Shown here piece by piece: positions 27,242 to 34,910 of a stretch of 64,000 nt of DNA. The notes under the pieces are model-generated. The model was not told where the DNA came from. It worked only from the letters and a program-made list of their open reading frames with translations, and did not search any database. The stretch spans positions 181,200 to 245,199 of the forward strand of contig NZ_FNFC01000003.1 in the NCBI RefSeq assembly GCF_900100385.1, read 5' to 3'. Numbering within the stretch: the first letter of the stretch is position 1; each line of letters starts with the position of its first letter. Position numbers and translations under genes: made by a program. The DNA is from Halovenus aranensis. Lineage in GTDB: Archaea > Halobacteriota > Halobacteria > Halobacteriales > Haloarculaceae.

Positions 27242-27766
27242 TTATTGGTCCTCCCCTCGTTCCGGATGGAGTTCGTCACTCAGCGCCGAGGTCTCGTCGA
27301 AGGCGACGGCGTCTTCCTCGCTGACGTAGACCTTGTACGACGGTCGCTGAACGCGCGAGCCGTTGACGGTAATGTGGCCGTGCGAGATGAACTGTCGCGC
27401 CTGACCGACGCTGTTTGCGAGCCCGTTGCGGTAGACGACTGTCTGCAGGCGGCGCTCCAGAATGTCGGTCACGTCCAGTGACAGCACGTCCGCAAGCGAC
27501 TCCTGCTCGTCGAGGATGCCGAGGCGCTGGAGACGCGTGACGAACTCGGAGTGCTCGGCCTCGGCGACGCTCTCATCACCGCCGGCCGCGCCCAGTGCGT
27601 TCCGTGCCTCGCGGCGGTACTGGCGCAGTTCAGACTCCGCTCGCCAGAGCTCCTCTTTGTTTTTGAGACCGTATTTGCCAAGCAGGCCAGACTCCTCGGC
27701 GATACGCTCGTCCTGGTAGGGGTGGTTCGGTGTTTCGTAGAACGTCGTGTTGCTTCCGAGTGCCAT
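27242..27766 (-). CDS. rps4: 30S ribosomal protein S4 (uS4)
   Basis: uS4, 174 residues, a primary 16S rRNA binder. It begins with [20 protein letters not shown], a common archaeal form, and the S4 RNA-binding domain is around residues 105-155, including [17 protein letters not shown]. The acidic tail ([14 protein letters not shown]) fits a halophile. Its ATG overlaps the last base of rps13. Confidence 0.97.
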   Translation of the reverse strand: MALGSNTTFYETPNHPYQDERIAEESGLLGKYGLKNKEELWRAESELRQYRREARNALGAAGGDESVAEAEHSEFVTRLQRLGILDEQESLADVLSLDVTDILERRLQTVVYRNGLANSVGQARQFISHGHITVNGSRVQRPSYKVYVSEEDAVAFDETSALSDELHPERGEDQ

Positions 27767-28275
27767 TATTCCTCACCACCGTCTTCTTCGGCTTCTTCCT
27801 TGATTGCCTCGACGTTGACACCGATGGTGCCCTCGGTACGACCCGTGGACTTTGTCCGCTGTCCGCGGACTTTCTGACCGCGCTTGTGTCGAACGCCCTT
27901 GTAGGAGTCGATCATCTTCATGCGGTTGATGTCCTGCTGTCGGGTCAGCTCGAGTTCGTTGCCGATTTCGTGGGTGGTCTCACCGTCGAAGAAGTCGTTC
28001 CGGTGGTTGGCGAGCCAGTCCGGAACCTCGTCGGCGAACCCTTCTACGAGGTCGACAATCTCGTCAATCGTGTCGTCGTCGAGTGCACCGAAGGTGGCGG
28101 TTCGGTCGACGCCGGCCTTGTCGGTAATCACTCGCGCCGCACGGTGTCCGATACCTTCGAGCTCTGTCAGGGACCGTTCGACCGATTTGGTCCCGTCGAG
28201 GTCGCTCTGTCCGATGCGGACAAAGTAACGAATGTCGTCGTCCTCGTCCGCGTTCTCTGGTTGTTGTTCACTCAT
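27766..28275 (-). CDS. rps13: 30S ribosomal protein S13 (uS13)
   Basis: uS13, 169 residues when started at [13 protein letters not shown] (28275); the longer frame would begin inside the tRNA-Ser spacer, so the inner ATG is preferred. The region [19 protein letters not shown] and the basic tail [18 protein letters not shown] are conserved. It is the first protein gene of the operon, 20 nt after tRNA-Ser. Confidence 0.95.
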   Translation of the reverse strand: MSEQQPENADEDDDIRYFVRIGQSDLDGTKSVERSLTELEGIGHRAARVITDKAGVDRTATFGALDDDTIDEIVDLVEGFADEVPDWLANHRNDFFDGETTHEIGNELELTRQQDINRMKMIDSYKGVRHKRGQKVRGQRTKSTGRTEGTIGVNVEAIKEEAEEDGGEE

Positions 28276-28295
28276 GTGTGAGTCGGTGTGATGCA

Positions 28296-28378
28296 CGTCG
28301 TGGCGGGGATTCGAACCCCGGAGGCATTACGCCACATGGTTAGCAACCATGCGCCTTGGGCCACTTGGCTACCACGAC
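28296..28378 (-). tRNA. tRNA-Ser (GCT)
   Basis: An 83-nt tRNA with an extended variable arm. The acceptor stem GTCGTGG/CCACGAC pairs fully, and base 28296 supplies discriminator G as expected for Ser. The anticodon stem CATGG/CCATG closes the loop TTGCTAA, giving anticodon GCT for AGC/AGU codons. T arm: GGGGTTCGAATCCCC. No intron or encoded CCA. It heads the ribosomal operon, 20 nt before rps13. Confidence 0.96.
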
Positions 28379-28477
28379 ACGCGGAACTCGCGTTTTTCAC
28401 GCTGCCTTACTTGCGCCCATCGGGTGGACTCGGGGAAGCGCACCCCTACACGATTCTACTTCACTGTCTCCCCCGCG

Positions 28478-28490
28478 TCTATTTAAACAC
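28478..28490 (-). promoter_or_regulatory. TATA-box promoter of the tRNA-Ser/ribosomal operon
   Basis: The minus strand reads GTGTTTAAATAGACG; TTTAAATA is a near-consensus archaeal TATA box about 105 nt before the tRNA-Ser 5' end. This implies a transcript start near 28455 and a short 5' leader on the pre-tRNA/mRNA. It is the only strong box in the 237 nt between tRNA-Ser and the divergent kinase gene on this strand and so probably drives all downstream genes to rps2. Confidence 0.65.
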
Positions 28491-28581
28491 AACGAATTGC
28501 TCGTCTCATGCCTATCGGTGGTCCGGGCAAACGGTCCCTCGACGCGGCCAAAATAGCTGTGAGTCTCTGAGTGAGACCGTC

Positions 28582-28590
28582 TATTTTTAA
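28582..28590 (+). promoter_or_regulatory. TATA-box promoter of the hybrid sensor kinase
   Basis: TATTTTTAA lies 26-34 nt before the GTG start at 28616. Its position supports GTG as the true start and a leaderless mRNA. Confidence 0.55.
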
Positions 28591-28615
28591 GTGATACGAG
28601 TCGAATGCAACCGTA

Positions 28616-30505
28616 GTGACTGACGCGATTCGTCTGTTGCACGTCGACGACGACCCGGAGTTCACTGAGCTGACGGCGGAGTTTATCGGCCGCGAATTCG
28701 ACGCATTCGACACGGTACAGGCAGTTGACGCCGAGGAGGGATTGGCAGTGCTTGATGAACAACCGGTCGACTGCATCGTCAGCGACTACAAACTTCCGGG
28801 AATGGACGGCATCGAATTTCTCGAAGCGGTACGGGCAAACCACCCCGAGCTGCCCTTTATTATATTCACCGGCAAAGGGAGCGAAGCGGTCGCCAGCGAA
28901 GCGATTTCTGCGGGCGCGACAGACTACTTCAGGAAAGAACGTATCCAGAACCAGTACGACCTCCTTGCGAACCGGGTGATGAACGCTGTCAGTGCGAGTG
29001 AGGCCAGACAGCGCGTCAGAGAGCGAACGCGAGAGTATCGAATGCTGGTCGAGAAGACGCCGGTCCCGCTGCTTGTCGTCGGCGAGGACCACCAGATACG
29101 GTACGTAAACCACCATGCAGTCGACACCTTCGGTGCCGAGGAGGAAGCCGACCTGATTGGCAAGGACGTGTCGACGTTCGTCCCCGCTGAGGATACCGCT
29201 GCTCACGACCGGCTTGATGCAGCGATAGATGACCGCGAACCCGCCGAGTTTACAGAACACGAGTTTCTCGACATTGAGGGGAATACGCGGCACGGTCGTG
29301 GGTCGGTTGTACCGGTCACGTTCGGTGGCAGGCCTGCAATACAGGTCGTCATCTCAGACATTACAGAGCGGAAACGACAGGAGCGTCGGGTGAAACGGCA
29401 CCAAGAGCAGATTACACAGCTGCATGAAATTGGTGTCGAAGTCGCCGGCTGTGAGAGCAAACAGGAGGTTTACGAGCTGATGGTCGACGCAGCCGAGAGT
29501 ATTCTTGATCTGGACCTCTGTATCGTCGACAGCGTCGAGGACGGCCAGCTGGTCGCACGGGCGACCTCTTCGGGGCTGACAGAGTACGAGGAGGCCCCGG
29601 TCGAGGAGGCCGGTATCGCCGGTAAGGCCTACCGGACCGGCGAGTCGTATCTGGTCAACGACAGCGACGACCATCCGGCAGCCGACCCCGTCGGCGAGTT
29701 CGAGTCCGCGATTACGGTCCCAATCGAAGATTTCGGCGTCTTCCAGGCGACGGCCACAGATTCCGATTCCTTCGACGAGCGCGACATCGAACTGCTCGAA
29801 CTGCTTGTCGGACACGTTCGCGAGGCGCTGGTCCGCCTCGACCAGGAGAAACGCCTCCGCGAGCAACGCGACAGGCTACGGCGAGAGAACGAACGGCTCG
29901 ACCAGTTCGCCAGCATCGTCAGCCACGACATTCGCAACCCGCTGAACGTGGCACAGCTCCGACTCGACCTGGCCAGAGACGAGGTCGACAGCGACCATCT
30001 CGGTGCTGTCGCCGACTCCATCGACCGTATCGAGACGCTGACCGAAGACCTTCTATCGCTCGCGCGCATGGGCGAGACGATTACAGACTCGGCGCCAGTC
30101 GACCTGGAGGGCGTCGTGAGTGGCTGCTGGGACAACGTCGACACGGCAGATGCGACGCTCTCTGTCGTTGAGGGGACGCGTATCGAGGCAGACGAGACCC
30201 GTCTCCAGCAACTCGTCGAGAATCTGTTCCGGAACGCCGTCGAACACGGCGGCAAGGACGTAACCGTCAGGGTGGGGCTTTTAAGCGGCGGAGACGGCTT
30301 CTACGTCGAAGACGACGGAGAGGGCATGTCGCCGGAGGCCCGCGAGCGCGCGTTCGATACCGACTTTTCGACCCGCGATGAGGGGACTGGATTCGGGCTG
30401 GCAATCGTCTCCCGAATCGCCGAGGCACACGGCTGGTGTGTCACGGCGACGGCGGGTGACGACGGCGGTGCCAGATTCGAGTTTCGGGGCGTCGAGACCG
30501 TCTAG
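28616..30505 (+). CDS. hybrid histidine kinase, REC-PAS-GAF-HisKA-HATPase
   Basis: A 629-residue soluble signalling protein. An N-terminal receiver domain (residues 5-120) has acidic pocket DDD at 11-13 and phospho-acceptor D57 in SDYKLPGMDG. A PAS domain (about 140-255), a GAF domain (about 265-400), a HisKA domain with H437 in VSHDIRNPL, and a HATPase (about 520-625, DDGEGMS and GTGFGLAIV) follow. No membrane helix is seen, so it senses a cytoplasmic cue or receives phosphate from another kinase. The receiver at the N-terminus, common in haloarchaea, is the reverse of bacterial hybrid kinases. The start is GTG, supported by the TATA box. No cognate regulator lies next to it. Confidence 0.9.
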   Translation: MTDAIRLLHVDDDPEFTELTAEFIGREFDAFDTVQAVDAEEGLAVLDEQPVDCIVSDYKLPGMDGIEFLEAVRANHPELPFIIFTGKGSEAVASEAISAGATDYFRKERIQNQYDLLANRVMNAVSASEARQRVRERTREYRMLVEKTPVPLLVVGEDHQIRYVNHHAVDTFGAEEEADLIGKDVSTFVPAEDTAAHDRLDAAIDDREPAEFTEHEFLDIEGNTRHGRGSVVPVTFGGRPAIQVVISDITERKRQERRVKRHQEQITQLHEIGVEVAGCESKQEVYELMVDAAESILDLDLCIVDSVEDGQLVARATSSGLTEYEEAPVEEAGIAGKAYRTGESYLVNDSDDHPAADPVGEFESAITVPIEDFGVFQATATDSDSFDERDIELLELLVGHVREALVRLDQEKRLREQRDRLRRENERLDQFASIVSHDIRNPLNVAQLRLDLARDEVDSDHLGAVADSIDRIETLTEDLLSLARMGETITDSAPVDLEGVVSGCWDNVDTADATLSVVEGTRIEADETRLQQLVENLFRNAVEHGGKDVTVRVGLLSGGDGFYVEDDGEGMSPEARERAFDTDFSTRDEGTGFGLAIVSRIAEAHGWCVTATAGDDGGARFEFRGVETV

Positions 30506-30545
30506 CATGGAAATCCTTTTCGCTGGACCGACCTGAGAGACGGCT

Positions 30546-31592
30546 ATGATGACGCCCGACGAGATTCGAGAGCGCCTTCGAGCGGTGGAGGACCCGCATC
30601 TGGGCGACGATATCGTCTCCCTGGGGCTGGTCCGAGAGATAGCTGTCGACGACGAAGCCGAGACGGTGCAGGTAACACTCGGGCTCGGTGCACCGTATTC
30701 GCCGACTGAAACGTCGATAGCGGGCCGCGTTCGAGACAAGATTGACGGGACAGGTTACGATATCGACCTCACGGCGACAGTCGACAGGGGTGTCGACCCC
30801 GAAGAGACAGTACTCCCGAACGTCAAGAATATCATCGCCGTCGCATCGGGGAAAGGCGGTGTCGGCAAAAGTACCGTTGCGGCGAACCTCGCGGCCGGGC
30901 TCGCAGACCTCGGAGCACGTGTTGGCCTGTTCGACGCCGACGTGTACGGCCCGAACGTCCCACAGATGATGGGTACCGACGACCAGCCACAGATCACCGA
31001 AGACGAAACGATGCTCCCTCCAGTCGCTCACGGTGTCGAAATCATGAGCATGGAGTTCCTGCTCGACGAGAGCGCCCCCGCAATCTGGCGAGGTCCAATG
31101 GTGCACAAGGTACTCACCCAGCTCTGGGAGGATGTCGACTGGGGGCGTGGCGGCCACCTCGACTACATGGTCGTCGACCTGCCGCCGGGGACCGGCGACA
31201 CCCAGCTGACGATGCTCCAGAGCATTCCAGTCTCCGGAGCGGTCATCGTGACGACGCCACAATCAGTCGCCCTCGACGACGCACAGCGAGGGATGGAGAT
31301 GTTCGGTGAGCACGAGACTCCCGTCCTCGGCATCGTCGAGAACATGTCTACCTTCGTCTGTCCCGACTGTGGCGGCCGCCACGACATCTTTGGCTCCGGC
31401 GGCGGCGAAACGTTCGCCGAGGAGACCGACATGCCCTTCCTCGGGTCGATTCCGCTCGACCCGGCAGTCCGCACGAGCGAGAACCCGGTCGTCCTCGGTA
31501 ACGACGAGACCGCCAGCGCAGTCACCGAGTTCGTCGAGACAACCGTCGACATGCAAGGCGTCGTCCACCGTCGGCGAGAGTCCTCCCAGTGA
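30546..31592 (+). CDS. Mrp/NBP35-family P-loop ATPase (Fe-S carrier)
   Basis: A 348-residue ApbC/NBP35-type protein that binds and transfers 4Fe-4S clusters to apo-enzymes. An N-terminal MIP18 (DUF59) domain occupies about residues 5-80 (VEDPHLGDDIVSLGLVREI). The deviant Walker A GKGGVGKSTVAANLA starts near residue 103, and a CPDCG pair near residue 275 is the bridging-cluster motif. Likely clients in this window are NadA and other Fe-S enzymes; that is inference. It follows the kinase by 40 nt on the same strand. It should not be confused with the Mrp antiporter genes that happen to follow. Confidence 0.93.
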   Translation: MMTPDEIRERLRAVEDPHLGDDIVSLGLVREIAVDDEAETVQVTLGLGAPYSPTETSIAGRVRDKIDGTGYDIDLTATVDRGVDPEETVLPNVKNIIAVASGKGGVGKSTVAANLAAGLADLGARVGLFDADVYGPNVPQMMGTDDQPQITEDETMLPPVAHGVEIMSMEFLLDESAPAIWRGPMVHKVLTQLWEDVDWGRGGHLDYMVVDLPPGTGDTQLTMLQSIPVSGAVIVTTPQSVALDDAQRGMEMFGEHETPVLGIVENMSTFVCPDCGGRHDIFGSGGGETFAEETDMPFLGSIPLDPAVRTSENPVVLGNDETASAVTEFVETTVDMQGVVHRRRESSQ

Positions 31593-31678
31593 CGGGACGA
31601 AACGAAATCGTTTTCGTCCGCCCCCACCCAGCACCGACAACGAGTTACTTCCATGCGATACCTATCATTTCGACAACA

Positions 31679-31684
31679 GAGGTG
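31679..31684 (+). promoter_or_regulatory. ribosome binding site deciding the MnhE start
   Basis: GAGGTG lies 8 nt before the GTG at 31693. The other candidate GTG at 31684 overlaps this element and so could not use it. The element matches the GGAGGTG-type sites in front of every later gene of the operon. Confidence 0.5.
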
Positions 31685-31692
31685 TGAGGCAG

Positions 31693-32793
31693 GTGTCGGA
31701 TAACCGACTGCTCGTCCCCGTCGCCACCTCGTCGACGGTCCGCCAGACCGTCGAGTACGCCGTCAGAACGGCACTCGATGGCGAGGGTGACGGGTACGTC
31801 CGATTCGTCTACGTTCACTCTCCAGAAGTGTCAGACGATAGACTAGACGACCAGAGGGAGTCAGATGTCGAGACAATCAGTGAGTTACTCGACCGCATCA
31901 CCGTCTGGGCCGAGGAAGACGCCGGCGACCACGCCGGAGAGTTGACCGTCGAGACCGACCAAATCGGGGCTAATAGGTATCTCTTCAGTCCCAGCGACGT
32001 TGGAGCTGCGCTGGCCGAGACAGCGGCAGAGAACGACATCGGCCGGGTCGTCCTCGACCCTGAATACGACCCCGGCGTCGGGTCGCCGTTGCTCCGGCCG
32101 CTGGAAGTCGAGTTGACGCGGCTGACCGAGATTCCAGTCGAAGAGGCGCCGGTCCAGCGGCAGGTTCGGCGCCGCCCGCTCGTCTTACGGTCGTCGCCGC
32201 TGCAGGCCGGCACGCTGGTGTTCGTCTCGTTCGTCTTCTATCAGATTCTGGGCGGCACGTTCGACGCTTTCGACCTCGTGACCGGTGCAGTGTCGGCGAC
32301 AATCGTCGGCGTGAGTCTCGCCCGTATCACATTCAACCACGACCCGTCAATCGCCTGGCTGGGTCGACTGCTCCGGATGGTCATCTACGTGCCGTACCTG
32401 TTCGTCGAGATCATCAAGGCAAACGTTCAGGTCGCGGCCGTGATACTCGACCCCCGGCTCCCGATAGACCCGCGTCTCACGCAGGTGAACGCAGCGGTCT
32501 GGGGCAGTGTTCCCGTGACGACGCTGGCAAACAGCATCACGCTCACGCCCGGCACACTCACCGTCCGGGTCGAGGGACGGACGCTGACGGTCCACACGCT
32601 CGTGGCCGGCCCACGAGAGGGGTTGTTCGACGGCGGCCTCGAACGGGCAGTCCGGTTCGTCTTCTACGGCCGGAGTGCGATGAACATGCCAACCCCCCGA
32701 GAGCGAGGCGATACCGAAGTGCTTCAACAACCTGAAGACGCCGACACACCGACCGAGGAAGCCGTCGAGGCCGACGGAGGTGACCAGCAGTGA
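31693..32793 (+). CDS. mnhE: Mrp-type antiporter subunit E with N-terminal Usp-like domain
   Basis: A 366-residue fusion. Residues 1-150 resemble a universal stress protein (NRLLVPVATSSTVRQTVEYA, then VRFVYVHSPEV), and about residues 170-340 are a three-helix MnhE domain (FVFYQILGGTFDAFDL, VYVPYLFVEIIKANVQVA-like, TLTPGTLTVRVEG). E subunits are needed for assembly and activity of the Mrp Na+(K+)/H+ antiporter. Bacterial MnhE is about 160 residues, so the front half is an added, possibly regulatory, domain. The GTG start is chosen by the ribosome site. It is first in a nine-gene operon and overlaps mnhF by 4 nt. Confidence 0.88.
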   Translation: MSDNRLLVPVATSSTVRQTVEYAVRTALDGEGDGYVRFVYVHSPEVSDDRLDDQRESDVETISELLDRITVWAEEDAGDHAGELTVETDQIGANRYLFSPSDVGAALAETAAENDIGRVVLDPEYDPGVGSPLLRPLEVELTRLTEIPVEEAPVQRQVRRRPLVLRSSPLQAGTLVFVSFVFYQILGGTFDAFDLVTGAVSATIVGVSLARITFNHDPSIAWLGRLLRMVIYVPYLFVEIIKANVQVAAVILDPRLPIDPRLTQVNAAVWGSVPVTTLANSITLTPGTLTVRVEGRTLTVHTLVAGPREGLFDGGLERAVRFVFYGRSAMNMPTPRERGDTEVLQQPEDADTPTEEAVEADGGDQQ

Positions 32794-33080
32794 TACCAGA
32801 TTCGGGTGACCTCGTGACCGACGTGTTCCTGATTGCAGCGGCGCTGTTCATGCTGCTCGCGGTCGCGATGTTCTATCGTGCAGTCAAAGGGCCGACGACC
32901 CAGGACCGGGTGCTCGCAGTGAACGTGCTCGGAACCAACACCGTGGTCATCCTCGCGTTACTGGGTGCGGCACTGGGTGAGCCATCGTTGCTGGATATCG
33001 CACTCGTCTATGCGCTGTTGAACTTCCTGATGTCGGTCGCCATCTCGAAGTTCACCGTCGAACAGGGGGGTGTCCTCTGA
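32790..33080 (+). CDS. mnhF: Mrp-type antiporter subunit F
   Basis: A 96-residue protein with three hydrophobic helices (about residues 10-28, 42-60 and 63-82), the MnhF/MrpF pattern; MFYRAVKGPTTQDRVLAVNV is the conserved loop after helix 1. It starts with GTG overlapping the mnhE stop (GTGA), preceded by GGAGGTGA at 32776-32783, 6 nt before the start. It is a small membrane subunit of the multisubunit cation/proton antiporter. Confidence 0.93.
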   Translation: MIPDSGDLVTDVFLIAAALFMLLAVAMFYRAVKGPTTQDRVLAVNVLGTNTVVILALLGAALGEPSLLDIALVYALLNFLMSVAISKFTVEQGGVL

Positions 33081-33451
33081 TGGTCGACGTCCAGAGCGTG
33101 GCCGTGATAGTGCTTGTCGGCCTCGGCCTGTTTTTTACGTTTGTCTCGACGGCGGGCGTGTTGCGCCTGCCGGACGTCTACTCCCGGGCACACACCGCCT
33201 CACAGGCGGATACCCTGGGTGCCGGCTTTACACTCGCGGCCGTCGCGCTCGCGCTCGGCCTCGAAACGGGTTCGTACAAAACGGTATTGCTGTTGTTTTT
33301 CATCTTCGTCACGAATCCGACGGCCGCACACGCCATTTCGCGTGCCGCCGAAGAAGACGGTATCGAGCCGTGGACGACAGACGACGACCGAACCGACGAG
33401 GAGCTTTACCGTGATTCCAAGGTCGAAACCGACGGAGGTGAGAACGAATGA
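33080..33451 (+). CDS. mnhG: Mrp-type antiporter subunit G
   Basis: A 123-residue subunit G with three helices. The conserved segment AGVLRLPDVYSRAHTASQAD follows helix 1, and KTVLLLFFIFVTNPTAAHAI is the third helix. The C-terminal 30 residues are hydrophilic and acidic. The start overlaps the mnhF stop (TGATG-type), with GGGGGGTG at 33065-33072 as ribosome site. The order E-F-G is that of bacterial mrp operons. Confidence 0.94.
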   Translation: MVDVQSVAVIVLVGLGLFFTFVSTAGVLRLPDVYSRAHTASQADTLGAGFTLAAVALALGLETGSYKTVLLLFFIFVTNPTAAHAISRAAEEDGIEPWTTDDDRTDEELYRDSKVETDGGENE

Positions 33452-33993
33452 TATCCGCGTTCGAGGCAGTACTGTTCGCGTTCGTCCTGACGACAGCAGT
33501 CGCGACGGCGCTCTTGCGAGACATCCTCGCAGTTATCGTGGTCTTTGCCGCATACAGCCTGGGGATGGCGCTGTTCTATGCCTTCCTGCTCGCTCCAGAC
33601 GTGGCGATGACAGAGGCCGCAATCGGTGCCGGTGTGACGACGCTGTTGTTGTTGCTCGCGCTGGTCAAAACGAGCCGCCCGGACCTAGAGACCCGCTTCG
33701 AGCGCCCCAACGTGTCGGCGCTGGTCGTCTTCGGAGCGTTGTTCCTCGTGCTGGCGTCGACGCTGAGCGAGTTCCCCGCCGTCGGGTCCGCCGAGGCACC
33801 CATCTGGGACAATCCGGCGGTGACACAGTACTACATCGAGAACGCCTACGCCGACACCCACGTCGAAAACGCGGTGACGGCCGTCCTGGCCGGCTACCGT
33901 GGGTTCGATACCTTCGGCGAGGCCGTCGTCGTCTTCGCCGCCGGTATCGCCACACTCACCGTCCTCCACCGGGAGGTGTTCACCCGTGAGTAG
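33448..33993 (+). CDS. DUF4040 membrane protein (MrpA C-terminal-like subunit)
   Basis: A 181-residue membrane protein with about five helices. The segment RDILAVIVVFAAYSLGMALF and LAPDVAMTEAAIGAGVTT are the DUF4040 hallmark found in the C-terminal part of bacterial MrpA/MnhA or as a free subunit next to MnhB. Here it is free-standing, so the large MrpA of bacteria is split in this operon. GGAGGTG at 33434-33440 is 7 nt before the ATG. The C-terminal portion (VHREVFTRE) continues into the overlapping mnhB start by 8 nt. Confidence 0.88.
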   Translation: MISAFEAVLFAFVLTTAVATALLRDILAVIVVFAAYSLGMALFYAFLLAPDVAMTEAAIGAGVTTLLLLLALVKTSRPDLETRFERPNVSALVVFGALFLVLASTLSEFPAVGSAEAPIWDNPAVTQYYIENAYADTHVENAVTAVLAGYRGFDTFGEAVVVFAAGIATLTVLHREVFTRE

Positions 33994-34486
33994 CGCCGAC
34001 GGGGGTCCGCTTGGTGACGCTGGCTCGACGTACATCGAGAGTCAGATAATTATGGTGACAGTGCGCGTCATCGCGCCATTTGCCTTTACCTACGGGCTCT
34101 TTCTGATGTTTCATGGCTCGGGCTCGCCGGGCGGCAGTTTCCAGGGCGGCGCTATCATTGGCGCGACAGTGCTGATGATTGCGTTTGCTTTCGGCATCGA
34201 GCCAACGCGGGACTGGATACGTAACCGAACTGTCGTCGCGCTGGCCGCGGGCGGTGTCACTGCCTTCGCGCTGGTCGGCCTCGTCCCGATACTACTCGGT
34301 GGAAACTTCCTCGAGTACGAACGCTACAAGACGGAACTTGGCATCGAGGCCAAGTACGGACTCGAAGCCATCGAAATCGCCGGTGTCGCCCCTATCGTCG
34401 CCGGCGTCATCGTGGGGCTGTTCTTCCTGCTCGCCGCTGGAGCGATGCAGGTCTCGGTCTCAGAGGAGGTGTCGAGCGATGAGTAG
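33986..34486 (+). CDS. mnhB: Mrp-type antiporter subunit B
   Basis: A 166-residue subunit with four helices. YIESQIIMVTVRVIAPFAFT and the conserved loop HGSGSPGGSFQGGAIIGA identify MnhB/MrpB. The GTG start at 33986 is preceded at 7 nt by GGAGGTG (33972-33978); the longer open frame upstream overlaps the DUF4040 gene out of frame and is discounted. The acidic tail VSVSEEVSSDE carries the ribosome site for mnhC in its codons. Confidence 0.92.
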   Translation: MSSADGGPLGDAGSTYIESQIIMVTVRVIAPFAFTYGLFLMFHGSGSPGGSFQGGAIIGATVLMIAFAFGIEPTRDWIRNRTVVALAAGGVTAFALVGLVPILLGGNFLEYERYKTELGIEAKYGLEAIEIAGVAPIVAGVIVGLFFLLAAGAMQVSVSEEVSSDE

Positions 34487-34910
34487 GCTCGTCTCGGCAA
34501 CGGCGGGGGTCACGGGAACGCCGCTCGTGACTGATATCCTGACCAACCAGTACACGTATCTGCTCTTTGCCCTGTTGCTCGTAATTGGACTGTACATGGT
34601 CGTCGCCAGCTCGAACCTCGTCAAGAAGATTATCGGGCTAAACCTGTTCCAGTCGGCCATCTTCCTGTTTTTCGTCTCGACAGCCTACCTCGGGGAATCG
34701 GGCGGCGAAAGCGGGCAGGCGCCGATTATCCCGAAGAAGGCGGTGGCCTACGACCCGTACGCCAGCCCGCTCCCGCAGGTCATCGTGCTGACGGCCATCG
34801 TCGTCGGCGTGGCCCTGACTGCGGTGGGGCTCGCGCTGGTAATCCGCATCTACGGCGAGTACGGCACACTCGACGAGGAGACGCTCAGGGAGGTGCGTGC
34901 AGATGACTGA
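34479..34910 (+). CDS. mnhC: Mrp-type antiporter subunit C (NuoK-like)
   Basis: A 143-residue NuoK/MnhC homologue with three helices (about residues 26-45, 48-72 and 95-123). The region NLVKKIIGLNLFQSAIFLFF includes the conserved lysine region and LPQVIVLTAIVVGVALTAVG is helix 3. The N-terminus is longer than usual by about 20 residues. The ATG at 34479 lies 7 nt after GGAGGTG (34465-34471) and overlaps mnhB by 8 nt. It belongs to the ion-translocating core with the large subunits that follow. Confidence 0.93.
   Translation: MSRLVSATAGVTGTPLVTDILTNQYTYLLFALLLVIGLYMVVASSNLVKKIIGLNLFQSAIFLFFVSTAYLGESGGESGQAPIIPKKAVAYDPYASPLPQVIVLTAIVVGVALTAVGLALVIRIYGEYGTLDEETLREVRADD
34889..34895 (+). promoter_or_regulatory. 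ribosome binding site deciding the mnhD1 start
   Basis: GGAGGTG ends 7 nt before the ATG at 34903. A GTG at 34897, which would add two residues, is only 1 nt from the element and is therefore unlikely. The 7-nt spacing repeats at the other junctions of the operon. Confidence 0.6.
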
